This document shows, piece by piece, positions 37,943-47,605 of a stretch of DNA of 64,000 nucleotides. Position 1 is the stretch's first letter, and each line of letters begins with the position of its first letter. The notes beneath the pieces were generated by a model. The model made no database searches and was not told where the DNA came from. It saw nothing but the letters and a program-made list of their open reading frames with translations. The stretch covers positions 4,821,129 to 4,885,128 of the forward strand of contig FN649728.1 in NCBI GenBank assembly GCA_000310025.1, given 5' to 3'. The position numbers and the translations under genes are program-made. This DNA is from Ectocarpus siliculosus. Taxonomy: Eukaryota; Sar; Phaeophyceae; Ectocarpales; Ectocarpaceae.

Positions 37943-38518
37943 GTCGTCGTATGGAGTAGTTCATCGTATAGAGCCCCAAACTCCGTTTGCTCCTGTGCCA
38001 GAAAGCTCTTCCACAACAACGGCGTACGTACGTGCGCGCGCACCTCTCTTGCTTAGTGAGGAGCGCGAGAATCCTTAAAATCCTGCCGGATTGCCCACCA
38101 GGATCTCTCGCACTACGTTAGAGCATTAGAGTTGAAACAGAATGCAGCAGAGATAGAGTACACGACAGCAGTACTGCTGTTGTAGTGTTGTAGTTTACAG
38201 AAAGACACCCATTCGAGACATCATGGTGTTGTGAAGCGGCTTCGATTCCGCCGCATAGGTCTAGAGAACTTTTTAAGGAAAAATGATTATGTGTAGACTA
38301 ATCAGCACACACAGAAAGACTACCCATTCGAGATATACCCACAGTCGAACGGGATGTGGTGGAGTCTTTTCAGTGAGTGGAGGAAAATTTTTTCTCTGTG
38401 CCCTCGTGCCCTCTCCCGTGGTACCCGCGTACACCTGTTCTCTGTCTTTATGCACGCCAGTTCACCTCGCGCCACCTAAAGCAGCAGGTTTCTTCTCTGT
38501 ACCGCCAATAAACTCGAA
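37943..38518. promoter_or_regulatory. Shared intergenic region of divergent EF-hand and Ubl genes
   Basis: A 576-base gap between two divergent start codons, so it probably holds both promoters. It contains two copies of the repeat beginning ACAGAAAGAC.ACCCATTCG (38197-38225 partial, 38311-38390 long). No TATA box can be claimed with confidence. Confidence 0.45.
38197..38390 (+). repeat. Dispersed repeat, partial and long copies
   Basis: The long copy (38311-38390) begins ACAGAAAGACTACCCATTCG and continues to GTCTTTTCAGTGAGTGGAGG. The partial copy at 38197-38225 matches only the first part. A third copy lies at 42567-42655 in an intron of the signal peptidase gene, nearly identical over about 80 bases. 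Confidence 0.75.
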
Positions 38519-40279
38519 ATGGAGGCCAAAGAACATCAACAGATGGACGAGGATTGTGGTGAGGATATCAACAGCAGCATGTAGCACTGCTGTATCCAGC
38601 GATTGGTATCCAACGAGGATTCAATTGACGCCCGTAGGAGCGGTAGCATCGTCTAAACGCTCGGAGATTAGTGTATCTGTGTCCACTGGCGTGTTCTCTC
38701 GACCGTCAGAGATTAGAAATCCTCTTCAATCGGTACAGCAGTACATTCTACAGCAGTAGGTGAAAAGATTCGCTCGCGTCGAGTGTCGGCTGTACATGTG
38801 GATCTCACTTCTGTAGCTGATAGACCCTACATAGCTCTACTACCGAACTCCAGCATGCAGCGTGTAAGTTCATGGGGAGCCTGCAGACAGACGTAGTTCT
38901 ACGGTAACACCTTGTTGTAAGAGCGCATATATATTAGACTCAAAGGCAATATCCACTCTATAGTCATGCCCGGTCAGTCAGTGGTAACTGGCACATTTCT
39001 TAGTGGATAAAGAAGCTGCACCTGGCACTCCATCTATTGTAATTCACACCCCGGCTGATAAGGCACTGGCCCGCTGTTGTTTGCAGGGAGGGGCCGGAAG
39101 ACAGATGAAGAAGACGACGTCGTAGCGTTTGTCGGGTCGCCACGGTTTACACGGAATGCCGAAATGAAGTCGAGCGGCCAAGGGCTCTATCTCGACACAA
39201 ACCTTGTGAGAGGAAGTGTATCGCGTGAGGTTCAAGATGTGCATGCCGACAACGGGTTTCAGAGACAGGTTGCTGTCGTCACGGTGAGTGTACGTGAGAA
39301 GAACAATAGGATACGCCTCGTATCGTACGTTACGGCGCACAGAAGATCCGTATTGCACACTACTGCTGTGTAGTATGTGTTTGATTCCATGGAACATCGA
39401 TCACGTGGACGATCATCTAGTTGCAAGAACTGTAGCTATATGTACCGTAGCCGAATATGTAAGGCCATACCTACAAGCCCTTGTTGTTCACGATTATACT
39501 CCATACGTTTGCGCAAGTATCACGCATTACCTTGAACCGCGTCTGACCAAGGTCATCAATGCAAACAGGTTGTTTTCGACCTACCGGACGGCAGTCAAGC
39601 AGACCAGGAGGTGAGGCATGTGGGGTAAAGGCGTCTAGAGGATAAATCACGATGTTTTATTGGGGGGGCGGGGCGGGGTGGTGCTCAGACGTACGTACAT
39701 GTATTGCGTTACATGCTCGCGTGTGCGGGCTGAGGGAGGGCATGATGTTGCACTGCGCAGATATAAGTACACACTAGTACGAGACAAGTTACGACGCTCA
39801 AATTTGTCAATCGTCATGGAGCACTCTGTAGGGTGTCAGGTCCTGGAAAATTTGTCCCTGATCTCCTGTGATGGTTGACCTCGAGTCCTTTGCCGTATGC
39901 TCCGTCTTGTTCTTTACCCAAGTTCCAACTGGGGCAAACCGTTGAAGTGCTCAAGAGCTTTGTGGAGTCGGAGTTCGGAATACCCATGTCTTGTCAGGTA
40001 CGACATTGCGATGGTTGAGTCCGACGATAAAAACATAAAAACCATACGCGCGTTTGGAGTAGCTTCCAAACAGTTGAACAAAGAAGAAATTGTCTCAACT
40101 AGACTACGTAATCCCACATGAGCAAGCACTGCCCCTCTTGCATCGTTTTGCAGGAGCTATACCTGGGATCTGTGTTGATGATGGATCCAATGACTCTCCT
40201 GGACTATCCGGAGGTTGATGGCGCTGGGAATGTTTTGATCGTAGTTGAAGGAGAAATGAACGAGGATACGAAAAAGTAA
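38519..40279 (+). CDS. Small ubiquitin-like-fold protein, unidentified
   Basis: Five exons join in phase to 159 residues: 38519-38558, 39087-39283, 39569-39610, 39923-39997, 40154-40279. The N-terminal half is charged (MEAKEHQQMDEDC, GRGRKTDEEDDVVAFVG, then TRNAEMKSSGQGLYLD) without a domain I know. The C-terminal half reads as a ubiquitin-like beta-grasp: a strand VVFDLPDGS, a helix VEVLKSFVESEFGIP, then ELYLGSVLMMDPMTLLDYPE and a final strand NVLIVVEGE. There is no C-terminal Gly-Gly, so conjugation is unlikely and a binding role is more plausible. Each exon length fits its phase exactly, which supports the model. It ends 147 bases from the convergent signal peptidase stop. I do not recognise the family. 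Confidence 0.75.
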
Positions 40280-40426
40280 AAGCATACCCCGTGGTTAGAC
40301 TGGGTTTTATCCTGCGCTTCACGAAGTGCCGAGAGCTAAATTGATTGTTGCAGATTTCCGATTTTATGAACCACATCACAGTTCAAGATTGAAAATGTGT
40401 GTGTACCAGTCCTTGAGGAAGAGCCA

Positions 40427-43400
40427 TCATCGATCAAGGGAAGCACCTCTCTTGAGCCAAGCCGCTCGGTTCACTGGCCAATAACGCGCCCTGGCGCAGC
40501 CTATCACGTTCCGAACCGGGAGTGGGCCCCACACATGAGAATCAAAACTCGCATCTCGATTGTCTCCAAGCACAATGATGTGGTCCTTCGGCACCACGGT
40601 TGGCCCAAAAGAATAGCTGGCCCGCGCGGAGCGTTGACGTTCGTCCGCTGGGCTCTCATTCACGTAGAGCACGCCTCTTCTGACAGCAACACGGTCTCCT
40701 GCTAAGGCCACCACACGCTGTCAGTGGAGTGGGTAGGAAAACAGACATGTGAAAGGCGTGTTGTGAAGCTTCTCTTCTGAGCATAAGATGGAGGTTTGTC
40801 GCGATGTGGGTTCATAGACAACACGTGTGTACATCTTAACCCATAACCACAAACTATATCATGAAGCACTACGTCACGGTCGGTTGTGAGATTGAAGTGC
40901 CACGTCAGGGCATGAAGTCCCACTGCTGCAAAACAAACGCGATGTTCAAACAACGGTATTCGTGCAGATGGAACGCAATCATGATCACCTTCGTAAAGTC
41001 CAACGATGAGTTTAGCGGGCTCCGCCTACGCTCGCACCGCCTTTCCCATGCCCGTGTCAACGACAGAATGTGTCCTTTTCTTCTGTCCCCGACTGGGTTT
41101 GGTGTGGCGGCCGTTGCGCCACTTGCTGAACGAAGCAGCTCAGCGTACATATTTCTGAACAATGCAGGTCGTGTTCGCGATTTGGTGGTATGCGAACCAG
41201 CAGCAACAAGTTAGTTCAGGCTGGAATCGGATGAAAGTAAGTTGTCCACACCAGCGTGTGATTGAAACGAACCCTTCCTATGCCCACGACGACGTTTTTG
41301 GGATCTTGCCGGCATGCTTTACAACCGAGTCAAGTCGAGGGATGTACGCAATACATTAATCACCTAGCTCCCAATAAAAAAAAACACGCACAAACCAGCA
41401 CGTTGAAAGGCAACGGACCCGACTACTGCTCTAGGTTGCATAAGATATCACACCCAATATCGAAGCTCAACTCTACTCTATGGCAGAAGCAGGGACGGTG
41501 CCGAAAATGGCGGCATCGGAGCCTGCCCTTCGAGAAATTTCCGAAAACGCATCATTTGATTTTGACTTCCTCTCAGTCACAGAGGAATCGAGCTTTAAAT
41601 CGGTCCAGGGGGTGTGGAATGTTGTGCAACCCATGCATGAGGTATTTGGTTAAATCCAGGTACCTGGAGGCTTCTGGCGGTGAGAAGATCACGATATCGC
41701 CACGGCATAGACCCAAACCCGGCGGTCGACCCGGTAGCTTCCCCAAAATTACAGATGCCTAAGAAGCGCGATGTGCATAACACAACAGGCTGAAATGAGG
41801 GGCAGGCATCGACGAAGTTTAGACAACATTTCATGATTCCGAAAATAAATTATCGTATCATATCTGTCGGCCTTGGGTGATCGCCGGGATTCAAAGTCAG
41901 GCTGACTGGTTGGTCGCCTGTTGTGTCTACAGGTTCTGTAGAGATGAGCATAAGGTAGAGACTACACTAACCATTTTCTTTCGTCATGGACAAAACCCCA
42001 TAGGTTAGTCTTTCGGGGCATGGTTCGCGACCTGCTCTCGTTCGTTGTCCTTAACACCCCTTGCTAAGTGCGCGAATAGTCATCTGCATATATACTTCTA
42101 CTAAGACAGCGCTGACTCACGTGTAGGCTATCCTGCCGAAACAATCAGCTTGTCTACCCAAGTACCGTTTGTCGCGGTGTTTCTTTGAGGTCTGCCGTGT
42201 GGCCGTGTTCAGTCTGCTGGCCCCCTTTTGAATTAAATTTTCATATTTGATGAGGTTCGCGTCGGATCGTCAAACCGGCGAACGCAAATATCAAGCGGGC
42301 AGCAGCAGCAGCAGCAGCAGCAGCCGCAGCAGCGTAGCGTCTCCTGCAAGAGGAAAAGCTCTTGCGCCTCCTTGCCACTAACGCACACATCTGCACCCGA
42401 CGACATAAATTATCAACGTGAGTTCGCAGGAACAGTTCACATCTCTTTGTATATACCAGTAGATCGCGCCCACACAACTACGTGTCTGGTTTTGGCTGTC
42501 GTGTCGCGCTGGGCACGTCGGATTGTTGTATCGTGCTCCATTTTCTTAGAAAACAAATACAATCTCACAGAAAGACTACCCGTTCGAGATATAACCACAG
42601 CAGTCGAAAGGGATGTGTTAAAGTCTTTTTCAGTGAGTGGAGGGAAACCGGCGGGAAACTGGGCTTATTTTGAGTTTGTTTAAGCCTACACACTGAATGG
42701 TATCAGTGATGCCAGCTGGTGCTAAGAAAAAACATCTGTATAGGTGGATACCTTCTATAACACATCCCCTGTGTTTCTCTACTGGGTCAACGACAGAAAC
42801 ATCGGGGAGAAACCCTCCATTATGTCTTGTGTAAAAAATGAGGACTTCGCAGGGAACGCCGCGCAGTGTCGTTTGACATCTTGCTGGTTTATTTACATTT
42901 TGAACCTATTTGAATCTACATACTTCGGAGAATCTATTGAACATGAACAAACAGTGGAGTTGCAGGTTCGAGCCGCTGTTTGCCGCTCATTTTGAAATCT
43001 ACAATGTGATATTGATCACCTCGTGTGATGAGTGTGTGTAGGTAAAACGCATTTGAGGGGAATGGGATAATGGTCTGGGGGTGACAGCAAAGCACATACT
43101 TCGAATTGTAGTTTGTATCAAATGGAGATCAGTCCTTCTTTGTGTGTACTGGAGCGCAGCGAAGCAAAAAAAAAACGGGCGGCGGCAGAATGAACGGCAG
43201 CAACAGCAAGCAGAGTTTTTCTATCTCGTGATACACAGATTGTGCACAACCCCCCCCGGCTCCACTGCACTTGTGTGATGCTCTTGGACAGGACAGCTAG
43301 TATACAAGACGAGTACAAAGCACTCAACACGCATGTTGAAACAAGGCATGATACCTATTTGCTCATGCTACTCACGTAATCTCACACGCGGGCGCACCTT

Positions 43401-44060
43401 ATCTACCAGCACCCGATCACCAAATGCCAACGCGGGCTGCATAGAGCAAGACATAACCTGCCGGAAACGAAAAACACCGACGGTGCGTGATGGTTGAAGA
43501 ATGTCGACGAAAATTCCAGTTGTCCGGTTGAGCTAAGCCAACGGCACGTTCGCCGTGCGATCAATGGCACTTCGTGCCAACCTCGCAACTGGAAACTCCG
43601 GAATTTGCAATGTACAACAGCAGTCCACGGCTACCTGAGTTTGGACCATCGCCCTGCTACAAAGCTCACACCAAGAAATGACGTTGGCACCACATGAGCA
43701 CGATTATCATTGAGCCAAGCACAAAAGCGCGTACCATACACAATACCTGGTAGTCTACAAGCATTTGAACACTTGTGAGTCTTCCAGGACACACACGACA
43801 GCAGGTTGTCTGTTCTTTCCAACGAAACAGCTGCCGCTCACCGTCCTCTGATCGACCACACACATTCTCGTTGCTGCACACAACACCAGCGCAGCCGTTA
43901 AAGATCTGGCTTCACTGTAGGATGACGCAGTGAACATTGCCTTCATCCGCCCTGTCAGCGCTCCCATCATGTTTTGTAGCAGCGTAGCAGCAGTGTGGTC
44001 GCCTTTGTGCGGGCTCATCCTCTCTCCTCTCTGCCTCCGAGCGGGCACTACGGGTTTCAT
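40427..44060 (-). CDS. Type I signal peptidase, plastid/thylakoid processing peptidase-like
   Basis: Five exons join in phase to about 233 residues: 43842-44060, 43398-43457, 41664-41758, 40989-41025, 40427-40717. After a basic N-terminus comes one membrane segment (LTAALVLCAATRMCVVDQR). The Ser box follows as SCSMQPALAFGDRVLVDK, where the catalytic Ser is the second one; then CRGDIVIFSPP, the Lys box FTKRVVALAGDRV with the general-base Lys, and the terminal box GDNRDASFDSHVWGPLP and ARARYWP. These enzymes cut leader peptides at a membrane surface by a Ser/Lys dyad. The GDNR..SFDSH.WGPLP pattern is nearest to chloroplast or cyanobacterial enzymes, so plastid localisation is inferred. The first ATG is the earliest in frame; a targeting exon further upstream is possible. 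Introns contain a MITE-like element, a dispersed repeat and a CAG microsatellite. Confidence 0.88.
41440..41637. mobile_element. MITE-like inverted-repeat element, copy B (intronic)
   Basis: Ends are AAGATATCACACCC on the left and GGGGGTGTGGAATGTTGTGC on the right, matching the inverted ends of copies A and C. The shared centre appears as TTTCCGAAAACGCATCA. It lies in the signal peptidase intron 3, with its right end about 27 bases from the donor at 41663. Confidence 0.65.
42302..42336. repeat. CAG microsatellite in signal peptidase intron
   Basis: About eight uninterrupted CAG units followed by CCGCAGCAG. It lies inside the long second intron of the signal peptidase gene and is not in an assigned exon. 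Confidence 0.8.
42567..42655 (+). repeat. Dispersed repeat, third copy
   Basis: Begins ACAGAAAGACTACCCGTTCG and ends AGTGAGTGGAGGGAAA, closely matching the copy at 38311-38390. On the minus strand it is within signal peptidase intron 2. Confidence 0.75.
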
Positions 44061-45098
44061 CTGAACCCTGGAGGCGTGACGGTTCGAACCCTTCCTACTT
44101 TTAGAGTTTTAGAGTTACCATTACCAGCCCAGCTGCCCAGCTGCTTGTCTCTATGCCCCCTCTGCTCTCACCTCTCACTCTCTCACTTACACCTTGTTGT
44201 GCACTCCTTCCTGCACAAGCCCACAGGCCAGGTGAGTCGGTATGTACCGTATGTAGTAAAAGACGAACGTGGCCTAACAGCTTGGATGTGTACCTACAGC
44301 GGATTCGGGGTATGATAGGGTCATTCCACGGTATGTCGATGCCAGAGCTGCTAAGTGCTCTGGTGGTAAAGTAAAAAAGTGTGTTGTACCGGTAACACAG
44401 CAGGTTTGTGGACAGCGACAAGTGATGCATGGATTACCTACTGCTGTAGACAAGTATCGGGTAACACGAAGGTAAAAACGTAAAAACATATGGGAAGGAG
44501 CACACGTGACGATCCATCGCGGAACACGACATGCATATACACACAACCGACAGCGTTCATATAGTGCGTCGTAGTGGTCTGTTTGTATTACCAACACTGT
44601 CCAACCACCGGCGGTACATACTGCTGAAGGATTAAGGATTCAAACAACTCAGTTTTCCCTCCATCTGTTCAGAGCGATTTACCGGGACCATGCCGGGCAG
44701 TAGTCCTAATGACTTGACACCATTGCGGGCCCCAACTGCAATGACGGCGTGCGTGGAGCAAAACGCGGAAACACCGATATCCCCAACATTCTCTGTACCC
44801 GGGACTCAAATGTTTCCATCTTTGAGAGGAACGAAAACATTTTGGAAACTGCTGTACAGTAGTACAGCGAGCGGGTACAGCAGTAGAGCGAGCGGCAGCA
44901 TGGCCCATGCAGTGGGTGGAGAGATACACAGCAGGGGTTGGCAGTTGGACTCGAAGCGCTTCGTTTATATTACAATGATAATGACTTTCGGTATGGAGTC
45001 ATTCTCTTGTTTCCCGTCATATCTCGTAGCAAATGCCGTGTTGGCGTTTTTCTGTGGTCTGTGACTGATCTCGCTGTTTGCCCTCTTTTCCACAGGAC
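44061..45098. promoter_or_regulatory. Divergent intergenic region, signal peptidase / Tudor protein
   Basis: About 1 kb between the divergent genes, likely holding both promoters and a 5'UTR exon and intron of the Tudor gene (acceptor CTTTTCCACAG at 45095). It includes a tandem 21-base duplication, 44854-44874 and 44875-44895, with two mismatches (GTACAG.AGTA.AGCGAGCGG). An open frame from the ATG at 44690 has no clear donor. Confidence 0.45.
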
Positions 45099-47345
45099 AT
45101 GAAATCGACGAGCTCCGGGGGGTTTACGGAAGATGACCAAGCCAGAATCGCCGAAGAAGTTCTAGGCCGCGTCGGCTCGAAGCGGACAGGCCTTGGCTTC
45201 AGTGGTGGGGGTGGCCAAGCAGTAAAGGCAACGGCGTCCTCTGTCAGCTCGGGCTGGTTCCAACAGCACGCGGAATCTGCAAGTAAAGATGAATATGTCG
45301 CAACCGAACCTAGGGACACGACGGAAGGGCCGTTCGCATGGGATGGCGGGCAACGAGATAAGGCCAGGGGTGCGGCTCACAACAAGGACAGTGGGACAAG
45401 CAGCGGCGTTGCTCCTCGTCGAGAAGCCGAGAGCGATCGTCCCGCGGAGCGTACTTTTCCAATGGTACGGGATCGAGATATCGAAAGGCTGCAGGGAGTA
45501 CGCCATCGTCAGAAGAGGACCAGGAGCCCCAGCAGGAGCCCCAGCAGGAGTAGGGACCGGGGACGGGAAAGAGGTGGGCGAAGGACTCATCGGAGCAGAA
45601 GTAGGAGTCGAGAGCGGCGAGAGGCGGAGAGGGGACGAGAGCGCCAACGCGAGAGGGAGAGAATGCGGCAGAGAGAGGCAGAAAGAGCACGGCAAAGGCA
45701 AAGAGAGGCAGATAAAGAGCGATATCGGAGGAACAGGAGGTCGCGCAGTCCCGACACATCGAGCAGGTGTAAAAATACGGATAGAGAGAAGACTCACCCC
45801 AAACAGGCTGGAAAGGTTCCGGTGTCGCTCCCCACGGCAGAGCACGCGAAAGCGGCAGTCAAACGTCAACTTCGGAAAGCTGCGGTTCAAGATGCAACAC
45901 TTAAAACCGGAGCGAAATCTACCGTCGGAGGGGCTGCAGGCTGGGAGCGACCAGAGATGTCTATGACTTCCGACTTTTTTACCCGTGACGAGATCGCGTC
46001 AAAAGGCGGAGTTGCATCTGTAGCTCCCGAATATCAAGCTAGGCTAGCGGAAATTCTTGCGGTCGAGGATGAAGACGTAATGTGCCTACATCAGAGGGTA
46101 CAACCTGCGGCTACCGGCGGAGGATTCGACCCCAGCACACAGAAACACCACGATGCTATTTTTGCACCCACAGGGTCGACGGTTTCCGAAGCCGTTGATT
46201 CTACCCCTGCAACCGTGCTGAGTACGGCAAGGATTCGGTCAGCCGGGGTATCGGGAGGTGCTGCAAGGGCTCGTGCTGTGCTGACGGGCAAGCTCCGCGA
46301 AGAATCGACGGCTAGTCCCAAATCAGCGCCGACGGCGAAGCCGAAGAAGATTGTGCAGGACAAACTGCTTCGCGACGATGACAGTGACCAGCCTTTGTTT
46401 AAGACGCTTCGGGTATGTACCACGCATATTTTCTTTCGAACGGCCGACGTGTCGGGTTCGCAACGGTGCAATCCTAAACTCCAATTCAACGGACTTGCAC
46501 CGCTTAAGCCCGCCGCTACCGACGATGACAATTTTGCAGCCCCTGAGGGCACGTGCCACATAGATTTGATTCCGTTCTCTGTTCAGTCTTTGTTATTTTG
46601 CCTTCCTGCGACAGGCGGGAGAAACTGTAGAAGCTCAATGGACGGCAGATGACAAGTGGTACAACGCACGGGTTGTGCAAAGCATCCATACTGGGTTCGA
46701 AATTGCCAGGTAACACGCGGTCCTGTACATATCGCCGGCAGTATATCTTTTTACTTGTTCAAAGTCGGCATACAGTGTAGCATTTGTACATGCGTCGTCT
46801 ACTCCATCATCATGTGTGCATTCGTGTATCGCTTACTTAGGTACAAAGTCCGCTACACGGAGTACGGCAATGAAGAAACGATTTCGTGGACAAGGATTAG
46901 ACGGCTAACTGGCGCAGACGCTCCTTCCCCGCTACCCAATTCTGAGGAAATGGAGACAACACCAGAAGAGGAGACACAGGAACCTGCGAACGATGTGCCT
47001 CCACCATTTGCTGGAATGCGGCCACGGGCGTTGTGCGTCGAACAGAAGGTTCCGCCTGAAACAAATTTGGGAGATGAGCCGGCTAAAGTGGCGGATGTCG
47101 TTAACCCTGCCCTAAGATCAGGAACCTCTGGACGAAAAATGTCGTGGAAGGAGAAATTAGCGGCCCGAACTACCCCACGGGTAGATCTCGACCAAAAAAA
47201 AAAAGAAATCTCCCTCGTTCCCGATTTTGCGGCGAAGAGAAGAGAGCAAGAGGTGGAAAGAGCAGGGATGGACAAGAGCGAGTGGCGCACCAAGGTCGCC
47301 TTTGGTATGGGTAGTTCAAAAAAGGCTCGGGAGAGACACACGTAG
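45099..47345 (+). CDS. RS-rich Tudor-domain protein, probable splicing-related factor
   Basis: Three exons join in phase to about 637 residues: 45099-46412, 46615-46709, 46841-47345. The ATG (MKSTSSGGFTEDDQARIAEE) is the first in frame after an acceptor at 45095; an upstream coding exon cannot be excluded. A short motif SKRTGLGFSGGGG is followed by a long Arg/Ser/Glu-rich region with RS and RE repeats, then Ala/Ser-rich linkers. Exons 2 and 3 encode a Tudor-type barrel (GETVEAQWTADDKWYNARVV, YKVRYTEYGNEETISW), with aromatic positions suited to methylated arginine or lysine. The C-terminus is charged (SWKEKLAARTTP, DKSEWRTKVAFG). RS plus Tudor resembles SPF30/SMN-related factors acting at the spliceosome, but the length and order differ, so the role is inferred. 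It ends 260 bases from the convergent trehalose gene. Confidence 0.8.
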
Positions 47346-47605
47346 CATCTTTGCAGTGAAACAATAGGAGAACGAAACCACCTGTACTGGCACTTCATGT
47401 AAACTGGCCCTTTCAGGAATTTATCTTGGGCACGTACGTGCCGTCTAGTTGGAAGTCCTCCCACTATATTAGCGAGTACGTTGGATTATTTCCTTCAGTA
47501 AACCTTCGAAAATCACTTCTCAAATCCACATGTGAAGCTGTCGCAACAGCACCCTCTCGTTAGAAGCTCTAGCATCCAATGGTCACCGCTTTGCGGTGAA
47601 CGATT

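Noticed and set aside
42240-42480. Poly-Ala/poly-Gln/poly-Ser frames around the CAG run
   Set aside because: All frames of a CAG microsatellite are open; the region is within a signal peptidase intron and has no exon boundaries.
44040-44100. GGTTCGAACCC B-box-like motif
   Set aside because: No pairing acceptor stem; it is next to the signal peptidase start and likely chance.
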